Shown piece after piece: positions 17,220-24,894 of a stretch of DNA of 64,000 nt. A program made the position numbers and the translations under genes. The DNA comes from Flavobacteriales bacterium (GTDB lineage: Bacteria; Bacteroidota; Bacteroidia; JACJYZ01). The stretch is from the NCBI GenBank assembly GCA_020635855.1, contig JACJYZ010000003.1:558001-622000 (forward strand), written 5' to 3'. Under the pieces are notes generated by a model. That model searched no databases and was not told where the DNA came from. It saw only the letters and a program-made list of their open reading frames with translations. Each line of letters starts with the position of its first letter. Positions within the stretch are counted from its first letter, which is position 1.

Positions 17220-17469
17220 GTTCTTCAAGCACTTCGCCGCCCACCAGTTCCGACAGGTCAAGGCGATAGCGCAGTTCTTCCAGGGCAGCCGTTCCTTTTA
17301 CCGGACGCGAACGGAGATAATGACGGAAGTCCCCCGGACTGCTGAAGAAGTACTCCCGCTCTCCCCTGAGGTTCTTATCTTCCCAGATCACACCGTATAC
17401 CTCCTTGCCGGATTTCAGCTTAAACCGGCACACCCGATACATATAATAAGCAAGTTCCTGGCTCGTCAT
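17209..17469 (-). CDS. Small conserved hypothetical protein
   Basis: An 86-residue protein without signal peptide, membrane helix or known catalytic motif. The middle reads FKLKSGKEVYGVIWEDKNLRGEREYFF, which suggests a small beta barrel of SH3 or Sm-like shape (inference). Convergent with the aminotransferase, overlapping its last 11 bases. Single gene; a nearby CAAAGGTG on the plus strand (17554-17561) is one mismatch from a minus-strand promoter box. Confidence 0.7.
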   Translation of the reverse strand: MTSQELAYYMYRVCRFKLKSGKEVYGVIWEDKNLRGEREYFFSSPGDFRHYLRSRPVKGTAALEELRYRLDLSELVGGEVLEELRA

Positions 17470-17606
17470 GGCGCTGAGTTTTTCTTTGGCATGATTACGA
17501 CCTCATCCTTTCCAGGGTTAAAAAAAGCGGGTCATACTTTTCAACATTTTTTTCACAAAGGTGCCGGACCTCCTTTCGGCAAAGGCCATCATTCAACCAA
17601 TCCTGC

Positions 17607-17614
17607 TATCTTTG
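17607..17614 (+). promoter_or_regulatory. Promoter -7 box of radC
   Basis: TATCTTTG, exact consensus, with only six bases between it and the radC ATG at 17621. Transcription would start at or next to the A of ATG. Confidence 0.55.
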
Positions 17615-17620
17615 TTTGTA

Positions 17621-18328
17621 ATGGAACCAGTAACGCATTTGCGATCTTCACGCATTCTCGACCTGCCTTCCCAGGACCGGCCGAGAGAAAAGATGCGATC
17701 CAAAGGCGCACGGTCCCTTTCCGATTCCGAACTACTTGCCATCCTGCTCAGGTCGGGAAATGCCGATCGTTCTGCCGTTGACCTTTCCCGGGATATCCTG
17801 CAAGCCGTTAACCACAACCTGTCAGCCCTCTCGCGGCTTACCCTGGGTGACTTATGCAAGTTCAAAGGCATGGGAGAAGCCAAGGCCATGTCGGTACTTG
17901 CCGCCCTGGAGTTGGGTCGCCGGCGCCGGGCAACCGAGGTCACCCGCGATGCGGGAATAGGTTCCAGCAGCGATGCATTCGCATACATCGGCCCACACCT
18001 CGAAGATTTGCAGCATGAAGAATTCTGGGTGATTCTCATGAACAGGGCCAACCGGGTGATCGGTTTGTTTCCAGTGAGCAGCGGCGGCATCACCGGCACC
18101 GTTGCCGACCCCAGGGTCATTTTCAGGCTTGCCCTGGAACACCATGCGTGCGGCATGATTCTCTGTCATAACCACCCCTCGGGCCAATTGAAGCCCAGCG
18201 ATGCCGATAAGGCACTCACCCGTAAATTGTGTGAGGCCGGACACAACCTCGAAATCCAGGTGCTCGATCACCTTATCGTAGGTACGGACGGATATTATAG
18301 CTTTGCAGACGAAGGCATGCTGCCTTAG
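17621..18328 (+). CDS. radC: RadC-family JAMM-domain protein
   Basis: A 235-residue UPF0758/RadC protein. Helix-hairpin-helix region near residues 75-105 (FKGMGEAKAMSVLAALELGRR), then the JAMM/MPN+ metalloprotease-like motif HNHPSGQLKPSDAD (about 184-197) with both His and the Asp in place. Once linked to DNA repair, the role is now unclear. I chose the ATG at 17621 over an upstream in-frame ATG at 17561, because this start gives the family's usual N-terminus ahead of DRPREKM and lies just after the promoter box. Followed 12 bases later by wecB. Confidence 0.93.
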   Translation: MEPVTHLRSSRILDLPSQDRPREKMRSKGARSLSDSELLAILLRSGNADRSAVDLSRDILQAVNHNLSALSRLTLGDLCKFKGMGEAKAMSVLAALELGRRRRATEVTRDAGIGSSSDAFAYIGPHLEDLQHEEFWVILMNRANRVIGLFPVSSGGITGTVADPRVIFRLALEHHACGMILCHNHPSGQLKPSDADKALTRKLCEAGHNLEIQVLDHLIVGTDGYYSFADEGMLP

Positions 18329-18340
18329 CCATCATACGAT

Positions 18341-19504
18341 ATGCTCAAGTTACTGACCGTTGTAGGTGCCCGTCCGCAGATCATCAAAGCGTCTGCAATC
18401 AGTCGCGTGATCGCAACGCAATACGGCGACGATATGCGTGATATCATGTTGCATACCGGGCAACATTATGATGCGGATATGTCAGAGATCTTCTTTCGTG
18501 AACTGGGCATGCCCGAACCCGCATACAATCTCCAGGTGGGTTCGTCTTCCCATGCACGGCAAACCGCCCGCATGATGGAAGGAATAGAGGAGGTGCTGAT
18601 CACCGAGAAACCCGACATCCTGCTGGTGTACGGTGATACCAACTCCACACTGGCAGGTGCACTTGCCGCCACCAAGCTGAAAGTACCTGTTGCGCATGTG
18701 GAGGCCGGACTGCGATCTTTTAGAAAAAGCATGCCCGAAGAAATCAACCGCATCCTCACCGACCAGGTGTCTTCCTATTTGTTCTGCCCCACCGATACGG
18801 CCATCGGCAACCTGGCTAAGGAGGGCTTTCCCGCGCCGGGAGCCAAAGGGCCTTACAGTGCCGACTTACCGGCCGTATGCAAAGGCGGAGATGTGATGTT
18901 TGACAACGTGCTGCACTTCTCATCAGGTGCCAACCAGGCAAACGAAGCTTTTTTCAACGACCTGGATATAATACCCGGGGAGTACATACTTGCCACCGTT
19001 CATCGCGACAACAACACCAATCATCCCCACAGGCTGAATGCCATCATCAAGGCCCTGCTCGGTATCGTCGAAGATGAGAAACGCACCGTGCTGCTGCCCG
19101 TTCATCCGCGCATGCGAAAAGCCATTGAAGATCACCTGGCACCGGCGCTGGGGAAAGCATTGAAATCGCAACCGGGGCTGCGGATCGTGCCGCCTGTCGG
19201 GTACCTGGACATGATTCGCCTGGAGGCGCATGCACGGTTGATCATGACCGATTCCGGCGGACTTCAGAAAGAAGCTTTCTTCTTCCGCAAACCATGCGTG
19301 GTTCTTCGGCGTGAAACCGAATGGGTGGAACTGGTGGCCTGTGGTAACAGCAAACTTGCCGATGCCGATGAAGAAGCGATCAGGATGGCATATGAAGAAA
19401 TGATCCAATACCAGGGTGCTGAATTCCCGGACATCTTCGGTAACGGACATGCCGCCGAATTCATTTGCCAGTTTCTTACCGACAATCCTCCGGCAACATC
19501 ATGA
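18341..19504 (+). CDS. wecB: UDP-N-acetylglucosamine 2-epimerase (non-hydrolysing)
   Basis: A complete 387-residue WecB, which interconverts UDP-GlcNAc and UDP-ManNAc for surface polysaccharides. Recognisable are VVGARPQIIKASAI at the start, HTGQHYDADMS, GDTNSTLAG, HVEAGLRS(F)xxxMPEEINR, and the C-terminal MTDSGGLQKEAFF nucleotide site. First gene of a tightly coupled four-gene unit: its stop overlaps the next start in an ATGA. UDP-ManNAc and its oxidised forms are common donors for capsules and O-antigens, so the next genes probably act on a related glycan. Confidence 0.96.
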   Translation: MLKLLTVVGARPQIIKASAISRVIATQYGDDMRDIMLHTGQHYDADMSEIFFRELGMPEPAYNLQVGSSSHARQTARMMEGIEEVLITEKPDILLVYGDTNSTLAGALAATKLKVPVAHVEAGLRSFRKSMPEEINRILTDQVSSYLFCPTDTAIGNLAKEGFPAPGAKGPYSADLPAVCKGGDVMFDNVLHFSSGANQANEAFFNDLDIIPGEYILATVHRDNNTNHPHRLNAIIKALLGIVEDEKRTVLLPVHPRMRKAIEDHLAPALGKALKSQPGLRIVPPVGYLDMIRLEAHARLIMTDSGGLQKEAFFFRKPCVVLRRETEWVELVACGNSKLADADEEAIRMAYEEMIQYQGAEFPDIFGNGHAAEFICQFLTDNPPATS

Positions 19505-20808
19505 TACTCGTCTACTGTGAAAAGATAAGTCCGCGACTCGTCTATTCCGCGCGCACGCTGCTTTCTGTGCTGGATGAGGAGGTGAGCTTTACTTCTTCCA
19601 TTGAAGAAGCAAAGGAGCATACCGGCCCCCGCATCTGGTATTGCCAACTGCAGGTGGCGGAGGGTGTGCACGTTTATCCGGCAGGGCTTCTGACCGACCG
19701 TGGTATCAACGACATAACGGTGCCGGTGATGAAATGGAAACATACGCAGGCCCTGTTCCCGTCTCCGCATCATGCCGGTTTTCCGTTCGATGTGTTTTCT
19801 GCGGCGTTTTACATGTTGTCCAGGTACGAAGAATACCTGCCTCACCGGAGTGATGAACATGCCCGGTTCGAGGCGAAGGAATCGCTGGCGTTCACCCATG
19901 AATTCCTCGAAGAACCCGTGGTGGATTACTGGGCCATTGCCCTGGCCGAAGAACTGACACAACATTACCCGTATCTCAACCGGGCCGATCGCCGATACAC
20001 CTATCGTTCCACCATCGATATAGACAATGCATTTGCCTACCGTGAAAAAGGAATGATGCGCACGCTGGGTGGTTATGCACGGTCTTTGGTGAAGTTCAGG
20101 CTCAGCGAGGTGATGCTCCGCACACGTGTGTTGGTTGGCAAGCAACGCGACCCCTATGATACCTATGATCAGTTGCGCGCCATTCATACCCAATACGGCA
20201 TCCGCCCCACCTGGTTCTTTCTTTTGGCGGATTATGGAGTGAACGACAAGAACGTTCCTTTTCACAACCGCAAGTTCCAGTCACTCATTAAACTCCTGGC
20301 CGATTACGGTGATGCCGGCATTCATCCGTCCTTCGGATCGGCCAGGGATCCCCGCAAGCTGGCCACGGAGATCGAAAGACTTTCAGGCATCCTGAACAGG
20401 GAGATCATCCGCTCCAGGCAACATTTCCTGAAACTGGAATTCCCGAAAACATACCGCCAATTGATCCTGCATGACGTCCGCGAAGACCATACCCTGGGCT
20501 TTGCTTCAAGGATCGGTTTCCGCGCCGGTACCTGTCACCCGTACCTGTTTTATGACCTTGAGCGGGAAGAGACAACCGATCTGACCATCGTGCCGTTCCA
20601 GGTGATGGATGCCACCTTGCGGTACTACATGAAAGTGGAACCCTCCGAGGTGATCGCACGCATCCGGCCTGTTATTGACCGGGTGAGAGAGGTGAAGGGG
20701 TGTTTCGTGAGCCTTTGGCACAACGAGTCACTCAGTGAAAATGCCATATGGAAAGGATGGAATGGCGTGTACGAGGAGGTGGTGCGTGAAGCTTCCAAAA
20801 CCGGGTGA
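19501..20808 (+). CDS. Divergent polysaccharide deacetylase-like protein (DUF7033 type)
   Basis: A 435-residue protein. The N-terminal 130 residues resemble the DUF7033 domain of Bacteroidota deacetylase-like proteins; the rest resembles the NodB fold: STIDIDNAFAYREKG holds the DxD-like metal site, DAGIHPSFGS the His of motif 2, and FRAGTCHPYLFYDL the motif 3 region. The motifs are degenerate relative to true NodB enzymes (only one His in motif 2), so metal binding and activity are uncertain. ATGA overlap with wecB before it and GTGA overlap with the next gene. I infer a role in modifying or assembling a ManNAc-containing glycan. Confidence 0.82.
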   Translation: MILVYCEKISPRLVYSARTLLSVLDEEVSFTSSIEEAKEHTGPRIWYCQLQVAEGVHVYPAGLLTDRGINDITVPVMKWKHTQALFPSPHHAGFPFDVFSAAFYMLSRYEEYLPHRSDEHARFEAKESLAFTHEFLEEPVVDYWAIALAEELTQHYPYLNRADRRYTYRSTIDIDNAFAYREKGMMRTLGGYARSLVKFRLSEVMLRTRVLVGKQRDPYDTYDQLRAIHTQYGIRPTWFFLLADYGVNDKNVPFHNRKFQSLIKLLADYGDAGIHPSFGSARDPRKLATEIERLSGILNREIIRSRQHFLKLEFPKTYRQLILHDVREDHTLGFASRIGFRAGTCHPYLFYDLEREETTDLTIVPFQVMDATLRYYMKVEPSEVIARIRPVIDRVREVKGCFVSLWHNESLSENAIWKGWNGVYEEVVREASKTG

Positions 20809-21725
20809 AAAACTTCAGGACCATACCGCATGACCGGATTGACCGGGCAACCTGGGATCACTGTGTGATGCAGGATCCCAACGGATTGCCGTATGCGCAA
20901 AGCTGGTTTCTGGATGTGGTTGCGCCCGAATGGAGCGGATTGGTGTACGGCGATTACGAATTGGTTTTTCCGCTCACCTGCAGAAAAAAGTGGGGCATGA
21001 CCTATATGATGCAGCCTCCGTTTACTCAGCAGTTGGGATGGTTCGGGCATGCAGGTGCGGAGGTCACAACGAAAGACATCCTGTCTGCCTTGCCCGGCGA
21101 TATCCGGTTGATCGTGTACAACCTGCACCAGGGCATTGCTGAAGTACCGGGAACGGAAGTTCGTTGGAACCGGAATGTATGCCTGGATCTCTCCTCCGAA
21201 ACAGATGACATCCGTAAAGGGTATTCCACCAACCTGAAAAGAAACCTGAAGCGCGCTGCCAATGGTGGTATAGTGATACAGGATGGGAATGACCTTGAGC
21301 CGGTGATCCGGATGTTCAGGGAGAACAGGGGCAAAGACCTGGCGGGGTTGAATGATGCCATATATGATGTGCTGAGAAATATTTACAGGTCAGCCAGGGA
21401 CAACGCAGGCGCAGATATCCTTTATGCTTTTGATCCGGAAGGTAGTTTGATGGGCGGGGTCATGTTTTTGCAATGGAAAGACCGAACCATCTTTTCATTT
21501 TCCGGTTTAAGTGAAGAAGGAAAGAAGCAAGGTGCGATGGCAGCCATTGTAGATGAGATGATCGGCCGTAAAGCGGGACGTGCAGGAAGCATGCTGGATT
21601 TTGAAGGCAGCAATGATGAAAACCTGGCCAGGTTCTATATGAGCTTCGGTTCGCAGGAAATGAAGTATGCAACGGTTCGTATCAATCGCCTGCCGTGGTA
21701 TGTGAAGTGGTTAAAACGTGGGTGA
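20805..21725 (+). CDS. FemAB/GNAT-type acyl- or aminoacyltransferase
   Basis: A 306-residue protein starting at a GTG inside the GTGA overlap with the deacetylase-like gene. The double-GNAT layout of FemAB-like proteins is visible: NGLPYAQSWFLDVVAPEW near the start, a basic pivot YSTNLKRNLKRA (about 138-149) and a C-terminal GNAT-like half with GGVMFLQWKDRTIFSFSGLSEEGKKQGAM and LDFEGSNDENLARFYMSFG, a usual signature for this group in exopolysaccharide clusters. Donor and acceptor are unknown. Cytoplasmic. Confidence 0.82.
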   Translation: MKNFRTIPHDRIDRATWDHCVMQDPNGLPYAQSWFLDVVAPEWSGLVYGDYELVFPLTCRKKWGMTYMMQPPFTQQLGWFGHAGAEVTTKDILSALPGDIRLIVYNLHQGIAEVPGTEVRWNRNVCLDLSSETDDIRKGYSTNLKRNLKRAANGGIVIQDGNDLEPVIRMFRENRGKDLAGLNDAIYDVLRNIYRSARDNAGADILYAFDPEGSLMGGVMFLQWKDRTIFSFSGLSEEGKKQGAMAAIVDEMIGRKAGRAGSMLDFEGSNDENLARFYMSFGSQEMKYATVRINRLPWYVKWLKRG

Positions 21726-22180
21726 TGGATGAATGGTTGAAGATACTGCCGATCGTGTTGCTGAGTACTGTGAAGTTCGCTGTGGCGTTTCCTGTGGCAT
21801 ACGGTGCCGGACTTTCACCCTGGGCAATGTGGGCATCTACGGTCACCGGTGGTGGAGCAGGGGTGTTGTGTTTCGGCTTGATGAGCGAACGCATCAGCGA
21901 ATGGTGGATACGCAGGATGCACAAACGCCATGAAAAACATCCCAAGCGAATTTTTACCCGTCGCAACCGCAACATTGTTCATGTTCTACGCCATTATGGT
22001 TTGCCCGGTATCGCGCTGCTGACACCGGTGTTATTCTCCATTCCCCTGGGTACCTTCCTGGCGTTCCGGTATTTTCACCACCAGCCGGCCAAGGTATTCC
22101 TGTACCTGCTTGCATCGGTGGTGTTGTGGTCGTCGGTGCTGTCGAACTTCGGCAGCGTGGTACATCTCATCGTACCATAA
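21725..22180 (+). CDS. Small multi-pass membrane protein
   Basis: A 151-residue hydrophobic protein with about four membrane segments (roughly 7-24, 30-48, 87-105, 119-145) and a basic cytoplasmic loop (RRMHKRHEKHPKRIFTRRNR). It resembles small-multidrug/SNARE-associated (DedA-like) proteins in its PGIALLTPVLFSIPLGTF segment, but I am not sure of the family. TGATG overlap with the FemAB-like gene marks it as the last member of the coupled wecB unit; it could move or hold the glycan intermediate (inference). Confidence 0.72.
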   Translation: MDEWLKILPIVLLSTVKFAVAFPVAYGAGLSPWAMWASTVTGGGAGVLCFGLMSERISEWWIRRMHKRHEKHPKRIFTRRNRNIVHVLRHYGLPGIALLTPVLFSIPLGTFLAFRYFHHQPAKVFLYLLASVVLWSSVLSNFGSVVHLIVP

Positions 22181-22201
22181 AAAAACCCCGCTTGTGCGGG
22201 G
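22180..22201 (-). terminator. Terminator of the Cys-rich peptide gene
   Basis: CCCCGC/GCGGGG stem (22186-22201) with TTGT loop. The A-run at 22179-22185 gives a U-tract on the minus strand, so it serves the minus gene best, though it may stop both directions. Confidence 0.85.
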
Positions 22202-22208
22202 CTTCTGA

Positions 22209-22448
22209 TCAGTTGTCTTTTTTATGACATTCTTCCTTCGACTTGCAACACTTCTTCTGTGCGTCTTTGGAACATTCCTTTGAACAATCTTTTGTACATT
22301 TTTTCTTCTTCTTGCTGTCTTTGTCCTTATCATCCTTGTCGTGATGCCAGGCAACGGTGGTGGCAGCCGCAGATGAAAGGGTCAGTGCCGAGGCGGAAAA
22401 CGTGCCGGCCATCAGGGCCAGGGCAAGCGCTAAGGTGATCTTCTTCAT
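22209..22448 (-). CDS. Secreted Lys/Cys-rich small protein
   Basis: A 79-residue protein with a signal peptide (about 1-21). The mature part begins with a short His/Asp-rich patch (WHHDKDDKDKDSKKKKK) and ends with six cysteines in CTKDCSKECSKDAQKKCCKS plus EECHKK. Spacing CxxxCxxxC and the His and Asp suggest metal binding or a disulfide-rich fold; this is inference, and I know no family for it. Very high Lys and Asp content could also mean contact with the cell wall or DNA. Monocistronic with its own terminator. Confidence 0.75.
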   Translation of the reverse strand: MKKITLALALALMAGTFSASALTLSSAAATTVAWHHDKDDKDKDSKKKKKCTKDCSKECSKDAQKKCCKSKEECHKKDN

Positions 22449-22500
22449 AGGTGAATGTTTTAGGTATATGTTTTCAATTTACAACAACCGCGCCGATTTG

Positions 22501-23163
22501 TCAACCCCTGCCGGTCCAGGCGGCCAGCGGGCTTTGCTTTCCTTTGACCACATCCCCCAGCTTCACCTTGATGTCGGCATCCACAGGCACGAGGATATCA
22601 AGCCTTGAGCCGAACTTGATGAAGCCCATCTCTTCACCCTGGGTGGCCTTGGCGTTTTCTTTCGCATAGTATACGATGCGACGCGCCAGGGCACCCGCGA
22701 TCTGCCTGAACAGGATTTCGCCGCCGTTTGCATGTTTTACCACGATGGTGGTGCGTTCATTTTCCGTGGATGATTTGGGATGCCATGCCACGAGGTATTT
22801 GCCCGGATGGTATTTGGTATAACTGACGGTGCCCGAAATGGGATACCAGTTGATATGCACATTCAACGGCGACATGAACACCGAAATCTGGATGCGTTTG
22901 CCCTTGAAATACTCCGGTTCCTCCACTTCCTCAATCACCACCACTTTGCCATCGCAGGGTGATAGCACCAGGGCGTCATCCGGTTTGGAAGCGCGGTCGG
23001 GAACCCGGAAGAAGTAAAGAATGATAAGCAGCACAATCACGGCGGCAACCGACAGCGGAACCGACAGGAACTCCGGCAGGAACCGGTGAAATACGAATAC
23101 CAACAGTGCACACGCCATGGTGGCGATGAAAATAGTGGCTTTGCCTTCTCTGTGTAATTTCAT
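22501..23163 (-). CDS. psd: Phosphatidylserine decarboxylase proenzyme (short form)
   Basis: A 220-residue PSD-A type protein that makes phosphatidylethanolamine. One or two N-terminal membrane helices (about 10-47), then the catalytic part: LSPCDGKVVVIEEVEE, VHINWYPISGTV with the conserved His-rich active region, and the autocleavage site in FIKFGSRLD (Gly-Ser; the Ser becomes the pyruvoyl group, about residue 188). The ATG at 23163 is used; a longer frame to 23193 lacks family support. Lies after cdsA, the enzyme that makes CDP-diacylglycerol, so both supply phospholipid synthesis; no pssA is seen here. Confidence 0.95.
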   Translation of the reverse strand: MKLHREGKATIFIATMACALLVFVFHRFLPEFLSVPLSVAAVIVLLIILYFFRVPDRASKPDDALVLSPCDGKVVVIEEVEEPEYFKGKRIQISVFMSPLNVHINWYPISGTVSYTKYHPGKYLVAWHPKSSTENERTTIVVKHANGGEILFRQIAGALARRIVYYAKENAKATQGEEMGFIKFGSRLDILVPVDADIKVKLGDVVKGKQSPLAAWTGRG

Positions 23164-23180
23164 GGGATCGGAATAGAATT

Positions 23181-23188
23181 CAAACCTA
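23181..23188 (-). promoter_or_regulatory. Promoter -7 box of psd
   Basis: TAGGTTTG on the minus strand, exact consensus, 17 bases before the psd ATG and inside the 64-base gap after cdsA. Confidence 0.5.
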
Positions 23189-23227
23189 AGCAAAAAGATT
23201 TTTTGAAATAGTGTATACCGACTTCCT

Positions 23228-24031
23228 TCACATCAACAACCAAAGGGTCAGGTAAGCAGGTGCCGCAGAAAGCAACTGGCTGTCGAACCGGTCCAGGAGG
23301 CCTCCGTGGCCGGGCAGCAATCCGCCTGTGTCTTTTGCACCCACACTGCGCTTGATCACCGAAACCGACAAATCACCCAACGTACCGGTTACCATCACCA
23401 CAGCTGCAAATGCTGCGCACTGCCACCACGCGGTTCCCTCGGGCATGAACGGGGTGGCAAAATAGGAAGCCGCAATGCCTGTCAGAAAACCTCCTGCGGC
23501 GCCTTCCCATGTTTTCTTAGGGGAAACCCGCTCCAGAAGTTTGTGCTTTCCGAAAAAGCGCCCTGACAGGTAGGCGAATGTGTCATAGATCCAGATGGTG
23601 GCAAAGTAAAACATGACAACACCGGCTTGGTACCGGTCGGATACCTGAAGTCCCATGATGCCGATCAATGCCATCGGTAACGCGATGTACAGCACAGCGA
23701 AAAACGTATGGGCGATGTCGTGATACGGTTTGGCTGACTTGTTGAATACCGTGTCTGCAATCCCGAAAAAGGGAAGGAGGAGGGTGGCGACAAGCAAGGT
23801 GGGGTCATGCATTTTTACACACATGAACGCCCCGGCTACGAGGGTAAGCCCCGTGAGTGTGCCCAGCAAACGCTTGGGCCTGGCATCGGTGGTGTTGATC
23901 ATGCGGTAGTATTCCCACTGGCCACCGGCGGTGATCAGCATCACCAGGGCAAACAGCGACCACTCACTGTAAAGAATACCCGAGATCATCACCACCAGAA
24001 AGATGGCACCGGTAATCGCCCGCTGCATCAT
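23228..24031 (-). CDS. cdsA: Phosphatidate cytidylyltransferase
   Basis: A 267-residue integral membrane enzyme (about eight helices) that turns phosphatidic acid and CTP into CDP-diacylglycerol, the precursor of all phospholipids. The CDP-alcohol signature is present near the C-terminus as SVIKRSVGAKDTGGLLPGHGGLLDRFDS, and RVSPKKTWEGAAGG is the conserved loop before it. The start overlaps the DUF2007 stop by four bases. Confidence 0.96.
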   Translation of the reverse strand: MMQRAITGAIFLVVMISGILYSEWSLFALVMLITAGGQWEYYRMINTTDARPKRLLGTLTGLTLVAGAFMCVKMHDPTLLVATLLLPFFGIADTVFNKSAKPYHDIAHTFFAVLYIALPMALIGIMGLQVSDRYQAGVVMFYFATIWIYDTFAYLSGRFFGKHKLLERVSPKKTWEGAAGGFLTGIAASYFATPFMPEGTAWWQCAAFAAVVMVTGTLGDLSVSVIKRSVGAKDTGGLLPGHGGLLDRFDSQLLSAAPAYLTLWLLM

Positions 24032-24237
24032 GGGGTGAGGTTTTTATTGATCAGGTGCTTGGCACGGATCACGTCGTCGGGGTGCACGAGGATCATGATT
24101 TCACCCAGCAAAGGGTAGGCGGAATCAATGCGGTTCATGGTCACCGCGGCAATTTCATTTTGTTCCAGGAGGTTCATCATCAGAACAGCCGCCTGGTTCT
24201 TTGTGGTTGTGAAAACGGAAACCCAGTTACGGTCCAT
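24028..24237 (-). CDS. DUF2007-family small protein
   Basis: A 69-residue protein matching DUF2007 (putative signal-transducing, PII-like ferredoxin fold): VSVFTTTKNQAAVLMMNLLEQ at the start and LVHPDDVIRAKHLI near the end. Function unknown. Its place between LUD and cdsA is a repeated order in Bacteroidota. Confidence 0.87.
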   Translation of the reverse strand: MDRNWVSVFTTTKNQAAVLMMNLLEQNEIAAVTMNRIDSAYPLLGEIMILVHPDDVIRAKHLINKNLTP

Positions 24238-24240
24238 GTA

Positions 24241-24888
24241 TCAGGCGTTACCTGCATCCAATAAAAATACATAAATCTCTTTGGGGCCGTGGGCGCCGAT
24301 GATCAATGTCTTTTCAATATCTGCGGTGCGACTGGGACCGGTGATCGCCGAGATCATGGAAGGCACCTGCTGGTCGTACTTTTTTCGCAATGCCTCCAGG
24401 CAGTCATCCATGTTGTAAAGCAATTGGTTTGAGGAGGCGATCACGATATGCGCCGGTGTGAACGCGGGCAGTTTGCGGCCGGATGACTTGGCCGAAGAAG
24501 TAACGATGGTGCCTGTACGTGCCACCAGGAATTCGCAGGTGGTGATACATGCTTCGATCTCATCGAACTTTTCCTTGTTGTCTATATAAGGCAGGTTCAT
24601 TTTGTCCAACACCTCTTTCAGGTTTTGCTCAAAGCAATGGAAGTGATCCCATTTCTTCTCTTGCAAAATAGAACGAAGTCCGTCCGCCAAATCCTCCAGG
24701 GACTCGCAAAACTGGAACTGACCGCCTACGGCAACAAAGGCCTGGGCAAAGGTGATATCAAGGGTCTCCTGTTGAGCCGGGAACACATTGGTCTCGTAAT
24801 CGAGGGATGTGTACGGACTGTCATTCTTTTGAATAAGCGCCTTTCGGATCTTCTTCAGGATCTTTTCTTTGGATGTGCTATCCTGCAT
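24241..24888 (-). CDS. LUD-domain protein (LutC/YkgG-like)
   Basis: A 215-residue LUD-domain protein. ACITTCEFLVARTGTIVTSS and the C-terminal ISAITGPSRTADIEKTLIIGAHGPKEIYVFLLD are typical of the LutC/YkgG group, known from the lactate-utilisation complex LutABC. No lutA or lutB lies nearby, and in Bacteroidota this gene regularly sits next to ftsH, so a lactate role cannot be assumed. Six bases after ftsH. Confidence 0.9.
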   Translation of the reverse strand: MQDSTSKEKILKKIRKALIQKNDSPYTSLDYETNVFPAQQETLDITFAQAFVAVGGQFQFCESLEDLADGLRSILQEKKWDHFHCFEQNLKEVLDKMNLPYIDNKEKFDEIEACITTCEFLVARTGTIVTSSAKSSGRKLPAFTPAHIVIASSNQLLYNMDDCLEALRKKYDQQVPSMISAITGPSRTADIEKTLIIGAHGPKEIYVFLLDAGNA

Positions 24889-24894
24889 GGTGGT

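Noticed and set aside
19264..20265. 333-codon minus-strand frame across the wecB/deacetylase-like junction
   Set aside because: Overlaps two coupled plus-strand genes and has no recognisable protein features.
24241..24888. LutC lactate-utilisation protein
   Set aside because: LUD domain is clear, but lutA and lutB are absent and the ftsH neighbourhood is constant in Bacteroidota; kept as LUD-domain only.
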